This document shows positions 22,854 through 31,343 of a stretch of 35,925 nucleotides of DNA, piece by piece. The stretch is from Micromonospora sp. ATCC 39149. GTDB lineage: Bacteria > Actinomycetota > Actinomycetes > Mycobacteriales > Micromonosporaceae. The stretch spans positions 5,522,944 through 5,558,868 of the forward strand of contig NZ_GG657738.1 of assembly GCF_000158815.1 (NCBI RefSeq). Direction: 5' to 3'. Below the pieces are notes generated by a model, which was given only the letters and a program-made list of their open reading frames with translations, was not told where the DNA came from and made no database searches. The position numbers and the translations under genes were made by a program. Each line of letters starts with the position of its first letter. Within the stretch, counting starts at the first letter, position 1.

Positions 22854-23924
22854 CTATTCGTCGGCGGTGACCGCCTGCGCCGGGGCGTCCCGACGGAGCT
22901 GGCGTACCCCGGACAGGGCGGCCAGGCCGGCGGCGAGCACGTCGGCGATGGTGAAGATGAGCCGGGACGCCAGCGCGATTCCCATCGCCGCGCCGACGCC
23001 GCCGCTGCCCACCAGGAACGGGGCCAGCGCGGCGACCAGCACGGCCTCCCGTACGCCCAGCCCGGAGGGGGAGAGGAAGGCGAACATGCCCACGGTCATC
23101 GCGATGGCGAACGAGCCGACGCTGCGCAGCAGCCCCTCCATGCCGGGGGTGGCCTGGGCGTTGGCCAGCAGCCACAGGTGCACGCCGAACAGGGCGTAGC
23201 CCAGCGCGCTCCAGCCCACGACCCTCGACACGCCCGGCCAGGTGAGCCGGTGCTCCAGCGGCGGGCGGCGCAGCACCCGCAGGGCGAGCTGCACCAGCGC
23301 GGTGAGCACCCGCGGCACGGCGCAGACCAGCGCGACCGGGAACAGCGCCGCCACGATCCACAGCGCGACCCGCACCGAGTCGGCGTACGTGGAGTCGCCC
23401 CCACCGGCCGCGTCGCGCAGCGCCGGCAGGCTCAGCAGGCCGAGGCCGAGCGCGGCCGTCACGCCGAGACCCACGCTGACCAGGGTGGCCAGGAAGGCGC
23501 GGGCGCGGGGCAGGCCGGCCCGCCTGCTCAGTTCGACCTGGAGCACGTACGCCCACACGCTGCCGGGGATGTACTTGCCGAGCTGGCCCACCAGACAGAT
23601 GCGCAGGGCGGCGGACACCGACACCCGGTGCTCCAGGTCGCGCACGGCGGCCCGCCAGGCCATCGTGTTGGCCACCATCCCGGCCAGCGCCGCGAGGACG
23701 GACAGCACCACCGACTGCCAGGCCAGGCCCAGCCACGTCGACCGGACCTGCGGCCACTGGTCGACGACGCTCCAGGTCATCCCGGCGGCGATGGCGACGA
23801 CCACGGCGACGCGGACGCCCAGCGACAGCCACCGCTTCAGCGGGCCTGCCGGTGGCGCGGCAGCGTCGGTCGTCGCCGGTTCCCCGGCGGTGCCGACATC
23901 CTTTCGCGTGGCGGTCTGAACCAT
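22854..23924 (-). CDS. Flippase-like integral membrane protein (LPG synthase TM / UPF0104 family)
   Basis: 356 aa. A polytopic membrane protein with a basic/acidic N-terminal tail of about 30 residues and then about eight hydrophobic helices. Diagnostic parts are LVGQLGKYIPGSVWAYVLQVELSRR (read about 110-134, the conserved GKYIPG...W motif) and FAFLSPSGLGVREAVLVAAL (about 277-296, the SPSGLGVRE motif) of the lysylphosphatidylglycerol synthase membrane region family. The catalytic aminoacyl-transferase domain of MprF is absent. Proteins of this type are thought to move or bind lipids and often accompany polysaccharide genes. ATG start with GGAGG 10 nt upstream. It is read opposite to its neighbours, diverging from the second aminotransferase gene. 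The role as a lipid-linked sugar translocator is a guess from context. Confidence 0.8.
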   Translation of the reverse strand: MVQTATRKDVGTAGEPATTDAAAPPAGPLKRWLSLGVRVAVVVAIAAGMTWSVVDQWPQVRSTWLGLAWQSVVLSVLAALAGMVANTMAWRAAVRDLEHRVSVSAALRICLVGQLGKYIPGSVWAYVLQVELSRRAGLPRARAFLATLVSVGLGVTAALGLGLLSLPALRDAAGGGDSTYADSVRVALWIVAALFPVALVCAVPRVLTALVQLALRVLRRPPLEHRLTWPGVSRVVGWSALGYALFGVHLWLLANAQATPGMEGLLRSVGSFAIAMTVGMFAFLSPSGLGVREAVLVAALAPFLVGSGGVGAAMGIALASRLIFTIADVLAAGLAALSGVRQLRRDAPAQAVTADE

Positions 23925-24089
23925 GCGTCACGTGCCTCCACGTCTCGTTTCGCCCGCCGCGGGAAGTGAGGACGGGCCGAGCAGGGCACTACACTAGCCC
24001 AGGCCGCGCGCCCGCACCCGCCCGGCGCGCCCGCGCGGAACGCCACCGCGACGCCGGCCACCGCCCGCCGTGTCGACGTCCGCCGCTGT

Positions 24090-24095
24090 TACCGT
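24090..24095 (+). promoter_or_regulatory. Candidate -10 box (TACCGT) of the second aminotransferase operon
   Basis: TACCGT fits TANNNT and lies 32 nt before the GTG start at 24128. The -35 region is not clear. The 203-nt divergent space also holds TAGTGT on the minus strand (about 23990-23996), which may serve the membrane protein gene. Confidence 0.35.
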
Positions 24096-24127
24096 GCTCG
24101 CTGCCACCGACCCCGAGGAGAGACGCT

Positions 24128-25228
24128 GTGATCCCCATTTCCGTCGTGAAACTCGACGAGGAGGCCGAACAGCTGGCGGTGGAGGTGATCCGCTCCGGCG
24201 TGCTGGCGCAGGGTCCGATGGTGGCCCGGCTGGAACGCGAGTTCGCCGACCTGGTCGGGGTGGAGCACGCGGTTGCGGTCAACAACGGCACGACCGCGCT
24301 GGTCGCCGCCCTGGAGGTGCTCGACCTGCGGCCCGGCGACGAGGTCGTCACGAGCCCGTTCACGTTCGTCGCCACCCTCAACGCGATCCTCGAGGCCGGC
24401 GCCACCGCCCGGTTCGCCGACATCCGCGAAGACGACTTCTGCCTGGACCCGGCGGCCCTCGCCACCGCGATCGGCCCGCGCACGAGGGTCGTCGTGCCGG
24501 TGCACCTGTACGGGCAGCCAGCGGACATGGGCGCGATCGTGCCCCTGGTCGAGCGGCACGGCCTGGGCCTGGTCGAGGACACCGCGCAGTCGCTCGGCGC
24601 GACGGTCGACGGGCGGGGGGCCGGCAGCTTCGGCCTGGGCACCTTCTCCCTGTACGCCACGAAGAACCTCACCACCGGTGAGGGTGGGATGATCACCACC
24701 AACGACGCCATCCTCGCCGACCGGCTCCGGGTGCTGCGCAACCAGGGCATGCGCCAGCGCTACCAGTACGAGGTCGCCGGCCACAACTACCGGCTCACCG
24801 ACCTGCAGGCCGCCCTCGGCATCCCGCAGCTCGCCGGTTACGCCGGCAACGTCAAGCGCCGCAGGGACAACGCGGCCCGGCTCTCCGCCGGCCTGGCGGA
24901 CGTCCCGGGGCTGCGCCTGCCGGCCGAGCTGCCGGGCCGCTCGCACGTCTGGCACCAGTACACCGTCCTGGTCACCGACGCCGCCCCGGCCGGCCGGGAC
25001 GAGGTGGTCGCCCGCCTGGGCGAGCAGGGCGTGGGCTGCGGCGTCTACTACCCGAAGGCGGTCTACGACTACGACTGCTACCGGGAGCACCCCCGGGTGG
25101 TCACCGATCCCGCCCCGGTCACCGACCGGGTGGCCCGGCAGTGCCTCTCCCTGCCGGTGCACCACCACCTTGCCGACGGTGACGTGGACCGGGTGGTCGA
25201 GGCCGTGCGCAAGGCGGTGGGCGCGTGA
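24128..25228 (+). CDS. DegT/DnrJ/EryC1/StrS family aminotransferase (WbpE/WlbC-like)
   Basis: 366 aa. PLP-dependent sugar aminotransferase. It shows SGVLAQGPMVARLEREFADLVG (read about 23-44), VNNGTTALVAAL (51-62), SPFTFVATLNAIL (76-88), VHLYGQPADM (125-134), Asp151 in VEDTAQSLGA and the Schiff-base Lys179 in YATKNLTTGEGG. It resembles enzymes that aminate 3-keto sugars more than the copy at 13377 does, an impression from motif wording only. GTG start with GAGGAG upstream. Its stop overlaps the GTG of a Gfo/Idh dehydrogenase (GTGA), so the two act as a pair: the dehydrogenase makes the 3-keto sugar and this enzyme aminates it. The acetyltransferase gene at 30640 would finish the pathway. Confidence 0.9.
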   Translation: MIPISVVKLDEEAEQLAVEVIRSGVLAQGPMVARLEREFADLVGVEHAVAVNNGTTALVAALEVLDLRPGDEVVTSPFTFVATLNAILEAGATARFADIREDDFCLDPAALATAIGPRTRVVVPVHLYGQPADMGAIVPLVERHGLGLVEDTAQSLGATVDGRGAGSFGLGTFSLYATKNLTTGEGGMITTNDAILADRLRVLRNQGMRQRYQYEVAGHNYRLTDLQAALGIPQLAGYAGNVKRRRDNAARLSAGLADVPGLRLPAELPGRSHVWHQYTVLVTDAAPAGRDEVVARLGEQGVGCGVYYPKAVYDYDCYREHPRVVTDPAPVTDRVARQCLSLPVHHHLADGDVDRVVEAVRKAVGA

Positions 25229-26187
25229 CCGCGCCGGTGCGTTTCGCCCTCGTCGGCACGGGCGTGATGGGTTCCCTGCACGCCCGGGTCATCGCCCAGT
25301 CCGACCGGGCCCGGCTGGTGCGGGTCGTCGAGCCCCGCGAGGCCGCCGGCCGGGAGGTCGCCGACCGGTACGGCGCGCAGTGGGTGCCCGACGCTTCGGA
25401 CCTGTCCGGCGTCGACGCGGTGGTGCTCGCCGCCCCCACCGAGTTCCACTACGACCTCGCCGGCCACGTGCTCGCCGCGGACAAGCCGCTGCTGATCGAG
25501 AAGCCGGTCTGCGGCAGCCTCGGCGAGACCGAGGACGTCGTGGCCACCGCCGAGAAGCGCGGGGTCCCCCTGCTGTGCGGGCTGCTGGAGCGGTTCAACC
25601 CGGCGGTGCTCACCGCGCTCGCCCTGGTCGACAACCCGGTGCACCTCACCGTCACCCGGCACTCCCCGTACGCGCCGCGTATCCGCACCGGCGTGGCCTG
25701 GGACCTGCTGATCCACGACGTCGATTTGGCCATCCAGGCGTTCGGCGGCCAGGAGCCGACCAACGTACGCGGTGTGCTGGGTCACTTCCACCCGGGCTCG
25801 CTCCCCGGCGCGGAGGACGTCGCCGAGGCCCTGCTGACCTTCGGCGACGCGGCGCTGGCCAACGTCTCGGCGAGCCGGATCGGCCAGCGTAAGGTGCGGA
25901 CGCTAATCATCAGCGAGGTGGACCGGCTCATCGAGGCGGACCTGATCCGCCGGGACGTCACCATCTACCGGCACGTGTCGCTGGACGCCGCGACGCCGGA
26001 CGGGCGTGGCTACCGGCAGCAGAGCATCATGGAGGTGCCGGAGTTGCTCTCCAACCGGGAGCCGCTGGCCGCCCAGCTCGATCACTTCCTGGACATCCTC
26101 GCCGGCACCGCCGACGCCGAAGCGGAACGGCGGCGGATCCTTCCGGCGCACCGGGCCGTCGGCCAGCTCTTCGCCGACCATGCCTGA
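25225..26187 (+). CDS. Gfo/Idh/MocA family sugar-nucleotide dehydrogenase (WbpB/WlbA-like)
   Basis: 320 aa. N-terminal Rossmann domain with FALVGTGVMGSLHARVI (7-23) and the family's Glu-Lys-Pro (92-94, IEKPVCGS). The C-terminal alpha/beta domain has WDLLIHDVDLAIQAFGG (read about 154-170), carrying the conserved H-D-x-D of the active site. It oxidises a sugar hydroxyl, typically C3 of a UDP-GlcNAc uronic acid in the WbpB/WlbA group, with tightly bound NAD. The GTG start overlaps the aminotransferase stop. A C-terminal helical part (REPLAAQLDHFLDILAGTADAEAERRRILPAH) is standard. The substrate is inferred from pairing with the aminotransferase and the WbpD-like acetyltransferase. An inositol or other sugar substrate is possible. 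Confidence 0.88.
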   Translation: MTAPVRFALVGTGVMGSLHARVIAQSDRARLVRVVEPREAAGREVADRYGAQWVPDASDLSGVDAVVLAAPTEFHYDLAGHVLAADKPLLIEKPVCGSLGETEDVVATAEKRGVPLLCGLLERFNPAVLTALALVDNPVHLTVTRHSPYAPRIRTGVAWDLLIHDVDLAIQAFGGQEPTNVRGVLGHFHPGSLPGAEDVAEALLTFGDAALANVSASRIGQRKVRTLIISEVDRLIEADLIRRDVTIYRHVSLDAATPDGRGYRQQSIMEVPELLSNREPLAAQLDHFLDILAGTADAEAERRRILPAHRAVGQLFADHA

Positions 26188-26246
26188 GGCCTCCGGGCGG
26201 GACCGGCGGCACCGTGTCGCCAGACCGGCCGGCGGGCGCGTTCGGG

Positions 26247-26252
26247 TAGGCT
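26247..26252 (+). promoter_or_regulatory. -10 box (TAGGCT) before the large membrane protein gene
   Basis: TAGGCT ends 7 nt before a GTG (26260) that is in frame with the RBS-led start at 26341. Transcription probably starts at 26259-26260, giving an 81-nt leader or a leaderless alternative start. Confidence 0.45.
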
Positions 26253-26340
26253 GCCCACCGTGCGCCCGGCCGCCCGCCGCCCGCCGACGGTGAGCCCCGG
26301 CAGCCCGCCTTCCCACTCGACAAAGATCAAGGAATCCCCT

Positions 26341-28579
26341 GTGCCGAACGTCGCAGACGACGCCCTGGCAGTGGAGGACCAGCGCGTGCCGGAGGACCTG
26401 CCCCGCGCGCCGGACGACCAGCCCGAGACGCCGCAGGACCAGCCCGGCACGGGCGAGGAGCGGCCCGAGCAGGCCGCGGACAGGCCCGGGAGGCCGCAGG
26501 ACCAGCCCGGTGCGACCGAGGACCGGGATGCGCCGCCGGGCCGGTCCGACGCCCCGGCCGGGCCCGCCCGGGTCCCCTTCACCCGGCGGTTGGGTGCCGT
26601 CGTCGGGGCCCTCCCGCGCCGGGATCACCGACGCCGCCGTGCTGGCCTTCGCGCTGTTCACGGTGATCTACCACGCGGCGTTCCTGGTCGAGCTGCGGCC
26701 CTCGGTGATCTTCCGGATTTGGCTCTACTGCTGCGCCGCGCTCGCCGTCCTCGCCCTCGTTCTCGGGGTGGTCCGCGCCGTACGGCGGCGGCGTGCGCCG
26801 GCTCCGCCGCCCGCCGTGGCCGACGCCGAGCCCCCGGGGACGCGGCGCTGGTGGTGGCTCGCCGTCGGCCTGGTCACCGGCGCGCTCGGCATCGGCGCCG
26901 CCGTCACCGCCGGGGTGGCCGGGCTCGTGTCGTGGTGGGTGCCGACCGGCCTCGGGCTCGCCGCCTCTGTCGGCGCGGCGCTGCTGGCCCGACGGGCGTG
27001 GCTGGCCCGGAGCGATCCGCAGGAGCCGATCGCCACGGGCTGGCAGGCGCTGTTCGTGCTGCTCGTGTCGGCCGGGGTCGCGGTCTCCTCGCTCTACATG
27101 GCCCGCAACAGCAAGGACGACGTGTTCTACGTCGGCAAGTCGGTGTGGGTGGCCGAGCGGGACATCGTCCCGTTGCGGGACTTCCTGTTCACCGAGAACG
27201 TGGCTGCCCCGCTGAGCACGCAGCCGCCGACCGCCTCGATCGAGGTTTTCGCCGGCGCGCTCGCCCGGTTCCTGGGTATGCACGCGGCGGACGCCACCTG
27301 GTTCGTGCTGCTGCCGGCGCTGGCCGTGCTCGCGGTGCTGGCCCTGTGGCGGCTGGTGCACCGCTGGGCGCCCCGCCGTCCGGTGCTGGCGTTCATCGTG
27401 GCCATCGCGTACCTCTACCTGGTGGTCGGCTCGGACGCCGCGCTCGGCACCTTCCACCTGCCCCGGCTCTACGAGGGCAAGGGCATGTTCGTCTCGGCGG
27501 TGATCCCGCTCATGTGGGTCTACCTGACCGACTGGTTCGAGTCCCGGTCGACGTGGAAGCTGTTCCTGGTCGCCGCGCTCTCCGTGGTGGCGACCGGGCT
27601 GTCCACGACGTCCGCGATCATCCTGCCGCTGCTGGTCGGCGCGGCCGGCCTGGCGATGCTGCTGGTGGGCCGCTGGGGGGCCGCGCTGAGCGCGGGGGTC
27701 GCCGCGCTGGCCTATCCGGTCGGCGCGGTGCTGGTGTCCCGGCTGGCGCTCGGGCCGGTCGCCAGCGCCGGGGGCGAGACCCAGTTCTTCGACGCCGAGG
27801 GCACCTACCGCCGCACGCTGCTCGTCGGCGTGCTCGGCGTCATCGGCGGCCTCGCCCTGTGGTTGTCGCCCCTGCTCGTCCGGGGACGGACCCCCCGGCT
27901 GCTCGCGGCCGGGGCTGCCCTGACCATGAGCGTGCTGTTCGTGCCGGGCGTGCTGGAGGCGCTCGCCGAGGCCAGCGGCGTCTCGGCGGTGCTGTGGCGG
28001 GTGCCCTGGATCCTCGCCCTGCCCGGCCTGATCGGCATCCTCTGCACCGTCGGGCTGCCCCGGCTGAAGTGGTCGTCCCGGCTGGTCGGTCTCGTCGTCG
28101 CCAGCGCGCTGATCTTCTGCTTCGCGACGTTCGGCGTGCCGATGTGGCACAAGGACAGCTTCGTCGAGGTGGCGTCGCGCCCGCTGTGGAAGCTGCCGCA
28201 GCAGCGGCTGGAGATCGTCCGGTGGATCGACGGGCTGCCCCGGGAGCCCGGCCTGCTGCTCGCCCCGTCGACGCTGATGCGGGTCGCGCCCGTCGTGAGC
28301 AGCCGGCTGCGGGTCGTCATGCCCCGCGACGGCTACCTCGTCGAGTACGACCAGAACTCCGACTTCGTCCGCGACCGGCAGCGACTGGCCGCGTTCGCCG
28401 ACGGCACGGCGATCGCCTCAGACGCGGAGGTGAAGGCGTCCATCGAGCGGCTGAACGTGACGACCATCTGCGTCTACTGGGTCAACCTGCAGGCCAGGGA
28501 CACCCTCAAGCGACTCGGCTACGAGATGTACGCCCGCAGGTTCGCCCCCGGTGCCGTCCGCTGCTTCCGGCAGCCCTGA
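26341..28579 (+). pseudogene. Large GT-C-like polytopic membrane protein with apparent frameshift
   Basis: The GTG at 26341 has AAGGA upstream and opens a hydrophilic N-terminus of about 85 residues with Pro/Asp/Gln repeats (EDLPRAPDDQP, TPQDQPG, RPQDQPG). The reading then moves to the next frame between about 26604 and 26622, in a GGGGCCC stretch, and continues for about 650 residues to 28579. In the second frame, ITDAAVLAFALFTVIYHAAF starts a chain of 12 or more membrane helices. An acidic pair in NSKDDVFYVGKSVW follows the early helices, as in GT-C glycosyltransferases, and a soluble C-terminal part holds WIDGLPREPGLLLAP and RVVMPRDGYLVEY. Removing one base joins the frames into about 745 residues. 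Third-position GC supports the first frame up to the shift. It may be sequencing error, a true mutation or slippage. Exact family not recognised; a sugar-transfer role is inferred. Confidence 0.6.
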
Positions 28580-28584
28580 GCAGG

Positions 28585-28692
28585 CGCGAGGCGAACCGTC
28601 CGACCGCGCCCGTCGGGTGCGGCCGGGGGCTGATCGGGTAGCAACGGGACGAAGCCCGTAATACCCGAATATGGCTCGCCGTTCGCCTCGCG
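28585..28692 (+). other. Highly structured intergenic element, possible cis-acting RNA
   Basis: A perfect 12-bp helix, CGCGAGGCGAAC (28585-28596) with GTTCGCCTCGCG (28681-28692), encloses two hairpins. One is CCGCGCCC/GGGTGCGG (28604-28611, 28615-28622; one G-U, 3-nt loop). The other is TCGGGTA/TACCCGA (28634-28640, 28662-28668) with an inner ACGGG/CCCGT (28644-28648, 28655-28659). Together they make a three-way junction that begins 6 nt after the upstream stop codon and ends 130 nt before the next gene. TAAGGT (28694-28699) follows directly and could be a -10 box. It does not match a riboswitch class I know. Confidence 0.45.
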
Positions 28693-28821
28693 TTAAGGTC
28701 TGGGGGCGAGTGGGACCAGGACGACGTACGGGGGGTCCCCGCCGCTAGCCGCACTGAACGTGGAGGCCGGTCCCGGACAGGGCCCGGCCCCGTCGCCGAT
28801 GTCGTTGGGGGAGAGTAACCG

Positions 28822-30579
28822 TTGTTCGGCAAGTTGATGGGACCGGCGGGCGTGGCCGCTCGCGGAGCCGTGCTGCTGCTCTTCTACCTGATCGCGCTCG
28901 CTGCGGGAGCTCTCGGCGCGGTCTGGGTGTTCGCGGTGAGCGGGGTCGCCGCGATCGTCGGTGAGTTCGCCCTCGCCCGCTGGTCGGCGCCGACCATGAC
29001 GCTGCTGGAGAAGGTCGGCCTCGGCCATGGCTACCGCCAGCTCACCCGCGACCTCTCGGCCGTCCTGCTCGTGGTCGCGGCGATTCGGCCCAGCCCGGTC
29101 GAGCTGACCGCGATCCTGCTGCTGCCGGCCGCGACCTGGGTGATCGCGGTCTTCGCCGGGGCGCTGAACCGAATGATCGACCGGCGCAACCCGCTCACCG
29201 CGCTGGTGCGCAACATCGACCTCGGCCCCATGCGCTCGGCACCACGCCCGCCCGAGTGGGCGGCCGGGGTCGCCGGTGAGCGGCTCGCCATGGCCAACGT
29301 GGTGCTGGTCCCGGCGGCGGTGCTCACGGTGCTGTGGGACGACGCCGCGCCGATGCTGGCCGGCGGTGCCGCCACCGTGCTCGCCGCGGCCGTGGCCGGC
29401 GGCATCGTCGCGTTGACCTGGCTGCGGGGCCGGGGCACCGGCAAGAGCCCGGTGCTGCCGGCGGTGCAGCGCTGGCTGGACTCCTACCGGCCCGAGGTCG
29501 CCCTCTATTTCGCCGGGCCGGCGAAGGACGTCTACCAGGCCAACATGTGGCTGGCCCCGACCGAGGCCCTCCAGCGGCGGGCCGTGGTGCTGACGCGCAG
29601 CCGGGAGGCGTTCAACGAACTGGCCGACACCCGGCTGCCGGTGATCTGCGTGCCGGCCGGTGTGGACTTCATGAACCTGGAGTTCGGCAGCGTGCGTGCC
29701 GCCCTGTACGCGGCGAACGTCGGCGCGAACATCCACATGCTCCGCGAGCCGGGCATGAAGCACGTCTTCGTCGGGCACGGCGACAGCGACAAACAGGCAA
29801 GCGTCAACCCGTACAGCAAGGTGTACGACGAGGTGTGGGTGGCCGGCCTCGCCGGCCGGGAGCGGTACGCCCGGGCCGGCGTCGGCGTGCTGGACGCCGA
29901 CATCGTCGAAATCGGACGGCCGCAACTCGCCGGGGTGCACACGTTCGGCTCGGGGTCGCCGGACCGGCCCTTCACCGTGCTCTACGCGCCGACGTGGGAG
30001 GGGTGGCTCGACGACGACCCGTACCACACGTCGCTGGTGCTGATGGGAGAGCGGATTGTCCGGGGCCTGCTCGCCACCCGCCCGTCGCTGCGGCTGATCT
30101 ACAAGCCGCACCCGTTGACCGGCACCCGTTCGAAGGAGGCGAAGGCGGTCCACGAGCGGGTGGTGGGGCTGATCGGCGCAGCCGGTGGCGACGTCGACGC
30201 CACCTCCCTCGACGGCCCCCGCCACCGGGTCGTCACCGGGCGGGTCCCGGCCCTGTTCGACTGCTTCAACCAGACCGATCTGCTGATCAGCGACATCTCC
30301 AGCGTGGTCTCCGACTTCGTGCAGAGCCAGCGGCCGTACGTGGTGGCGAACCCGAGCGGGCTGCCCGAGGACGAATTCCGCCGGAACTTCCCCACCTCGC
30401 GGGGGGCGTACCTGCTGTCGAAGGACTGTGGGGAGCTGGAAAAGATCGTCGCCGTCACCCGGGCGGGCGACGACCCGATGACCGAGGCGCGTCGGGAGCT
30501 GAAGGTCTACCTCCTCGGCCCGGACGAGCCGAACCCGATGGAGCGGTTCCGGCAGGAGATCGGCCGCCTCTGCGGCTGA
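28822..30579 (+). CDS. Second membrane-anchored CDP-glycerol/ribitol phosphotransferase
   Basis: 585 aa. TTG start with GGGGGAG 8 nt upstream. The N-terminal 200 residues hold about six hydrophobic segments (12-37, 39-50, 80-112, 160-172, 180-200). From about residue 220 it is a CDP-glycerol glycerophosphotransferase domain: KHVFVGHGDSDKQASVNP (313-330), VEIGRPQLAG (362-371), VLYAPTWEGW (386-395), IYKPHPLTG (426-434) and LLISDISSVVSDFVQSQRPY (487-506). The plan matches the protein encoded at 6044, but the two are clearly diverged. The family polymerises or primes polyol-phosphate chains; two copies suggest separate priming and chain-extension roles, as with TarB/TarF/TarL. The polyol substrate is not readable. 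It ends at a hairpin and stands alone as a transcription unit, possibly controlled by the structured element upstream. Confidence 0.87.
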   Translation: MFGKLMGPAGVAARGAVLLLFYLIALAAGALGAVWVFAVSGVAAIVGEFALARWSAPTMTLLEKVGLGHGYRQLTRDLSAVLLVVAAIRPSPVELTAILLLPAATWVIAVFAGALNRMIDRRNPLTALVRNIDLGPMRSAPRPPEWAAGVAGERLAMANVVLVPAAVLTVLWDDAAPMLAGGAATVLAAAVAGGIVALTWLRGRGTGKSPVLPAVQRWLDSYRPEVALYFAGPAKDVYQANMWLAPTEALQRRAVVLTRSREAFNELADTRLPVICVPAGVDFMNLEFGSVRAALYAANVGANIHMLREPGMKHVFVGHGDSDKQASVNPYSKVYDEVWVAGLAGRERYARAGVGVLDADIVEIGRPQLAGVHTFGSGSPDRPFTVLYAPTWEGWLDDDPYHTSLVLMGERIVRGLLATRPSLRLIYKPHPLTGTRSKEAKAVHERVVGLIGAAGGDVDATSLDGPRHRVVTGRVPALFDCFNQTDLLISDISSVVSDFVQSQRPYVVANPSGLPEDEFRRNFPTSRGAYLLSKDCGELEKIVAVTRAGDDPMTEARRELKVYLLGPDEPNPMERFRQEIGRLCG

Positions 30580-30596
30580 TCCGGCGACGCTGGGAA

Positions 30597-30626
30597 AAAG
30601 GGGGGCGGCGGGAGCCGTCCCCCTTT
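30597..30626. terminator. Bidirectional rho-independent terminator
   Basis: AAAGGGGGGCGGC (30597-30609) pairs with GCCGTCCCCCTTT (30614-30626), 13 bp with one G-U and a GGGA loop. The A-run on the left and T-run on the right serve both strands. It separates the phosphotransferase gene from the converging acetyltransferase gene. Confidence 0.85.
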
Positions 30627-30639
30627 CCTGTACCGAAGA

Positions 30640-31182
30640 TCAGCCACGGCGGGGTGGGTTGGCCAGGTCGCGGGAGACGACCTGCCCCTTCTCGTCCACC
30701 CACCCCTTTGGCCGGGCCGGGTTGCCGGCGACCAGTTGGTACGGCGCGACGTCCCGGGTGACCACCGAACCTGCGGCGACCATCGCGTACTCGCCGACCT
30801 CGATTCCGCAGACGAGGGTGGCGTTCGCCCCGATCGACGCGCCCCGGCGGACCAGGGTCGGGGTGATGGTCCAGTCCGGGTTCTGCGCCCGGGGGCGGAA
30901 GTCGTTGGTGAAGACGGCGCACGGGCCGACGAAGACCTCGTCCTCGATGGTCACGCCCTGGTACACCGAGACGTTGTTCTGGATCTTCACGAGGTCGCCA
31001 ACGGTGACACCGGCGTCGACGTACACGTTGCGACCGATCACGCAGCCGGCGCCGACCCGGGCGCTGGACCGGATGTGGGCCAGGTGCCAGACCTTGGTGC
31101 CGTCGCCAACGCGGGCGCCCTCCTCCACATCGGCGCTCGGGTGGACGAAGACCGCGCTGGGCTGTTCGGTGGTGTCAGTCAT
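30640..31182 (-). CDS. WbpD/WlbB-like sugar-nucleotide N-acetyltransferase (hexapeptide repeat)
   Basis: 180 aa. Left-handed beta-helix acyltransferase. The run VFVHPSADVEEGARVGDGTKVWHLAHIRSSARVGAGCVIGRNVYVDAGVTVGDLVKIQNNVSVYQGVTIEDEVFVGPCAVFTND (read in parts, about 11-94) has the wording of WbpD/WlbB, which acetylate the 3-amino group of UDP-2-acetamido-3-amino-2,3-dideoxyglucuronic acid. The key marks are the KIQNNVSVYQGV and GPCAVFTN segments. ATG start at 31182. It would complete the pathway begun by the Gfo/Idh dehydrogenase and aminotransferase at 24128-26187, although it is 4.5 kb away and on the other strand. A dTDP-3-amino-sugar acetyltransferase is the main alternative. Confidence 0.88.
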   Translation of the reverse strand: MTDTTEQPSAVFVHPSADVEEGARVGDGTKVWHLAHIRSSARVGAGCVIGRNVYVDAGVTVGDLVKIQNNVSVYQGVTIEDEVFVGPCAVFTNDFRPRAQNPDWTITPTLVRRGASIGANATLVCGIEVGEYAMVAAGSVVTRDVAPYQLVAGNPARPKGWVDEKGQVVSRDLANPPRRG

Positions 31183-31334
31183 CCTTCAACTCGCATCGCT
31201 CGGGGCGCCGTGCGCCGGCGGGTGTACGCGGCGGTGAGACGGCGGGTGCTCGCCACCGCCCGCGCGGGGATCGGACTGCCGCGCCCGGCGGTGAGCCCGG
31301 GCGGCCCAGCCGGGGGCGCCGGCCGGGTGAGCAT
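31179..31334 (-). CDS. Possible small basic protein upstream of the acetyltransferase gene
   Basis: 51 codons from ATG 31334 to a TGA that overlaps the acetyltransferase ATG (ATGA), the coupling seen elsewhere here. The product is Pro/Arg/Ala-rich (MLTRPAPPAGPPGLTAG..., ...TAPRAMRVEG) with no domain. Third-position GC is high for the first 40 codons and falls in the last eight. The ribosome site is not clear. It could equally be non-coding leader between DUF952 and the acetyltransferase gene. Confidence 0.22.
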   Translation of the reverse strand: MLTRPAPPAGPPGLTAGRGSPIPARAVASTRRLTAAYTRRRTAPRAMRVEG

Positions 31335-31343
31335 AGCGAGCCC

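Noticed and set aside
26510..28579. Start of the large membrane protein at 26510
   Set aside because: The first 35 codons in that frame are Arg/Pro/Gly-rich with poorer third-position GC than the other frame and have no ribosome site. They look like the shadow of the true N-terminus.
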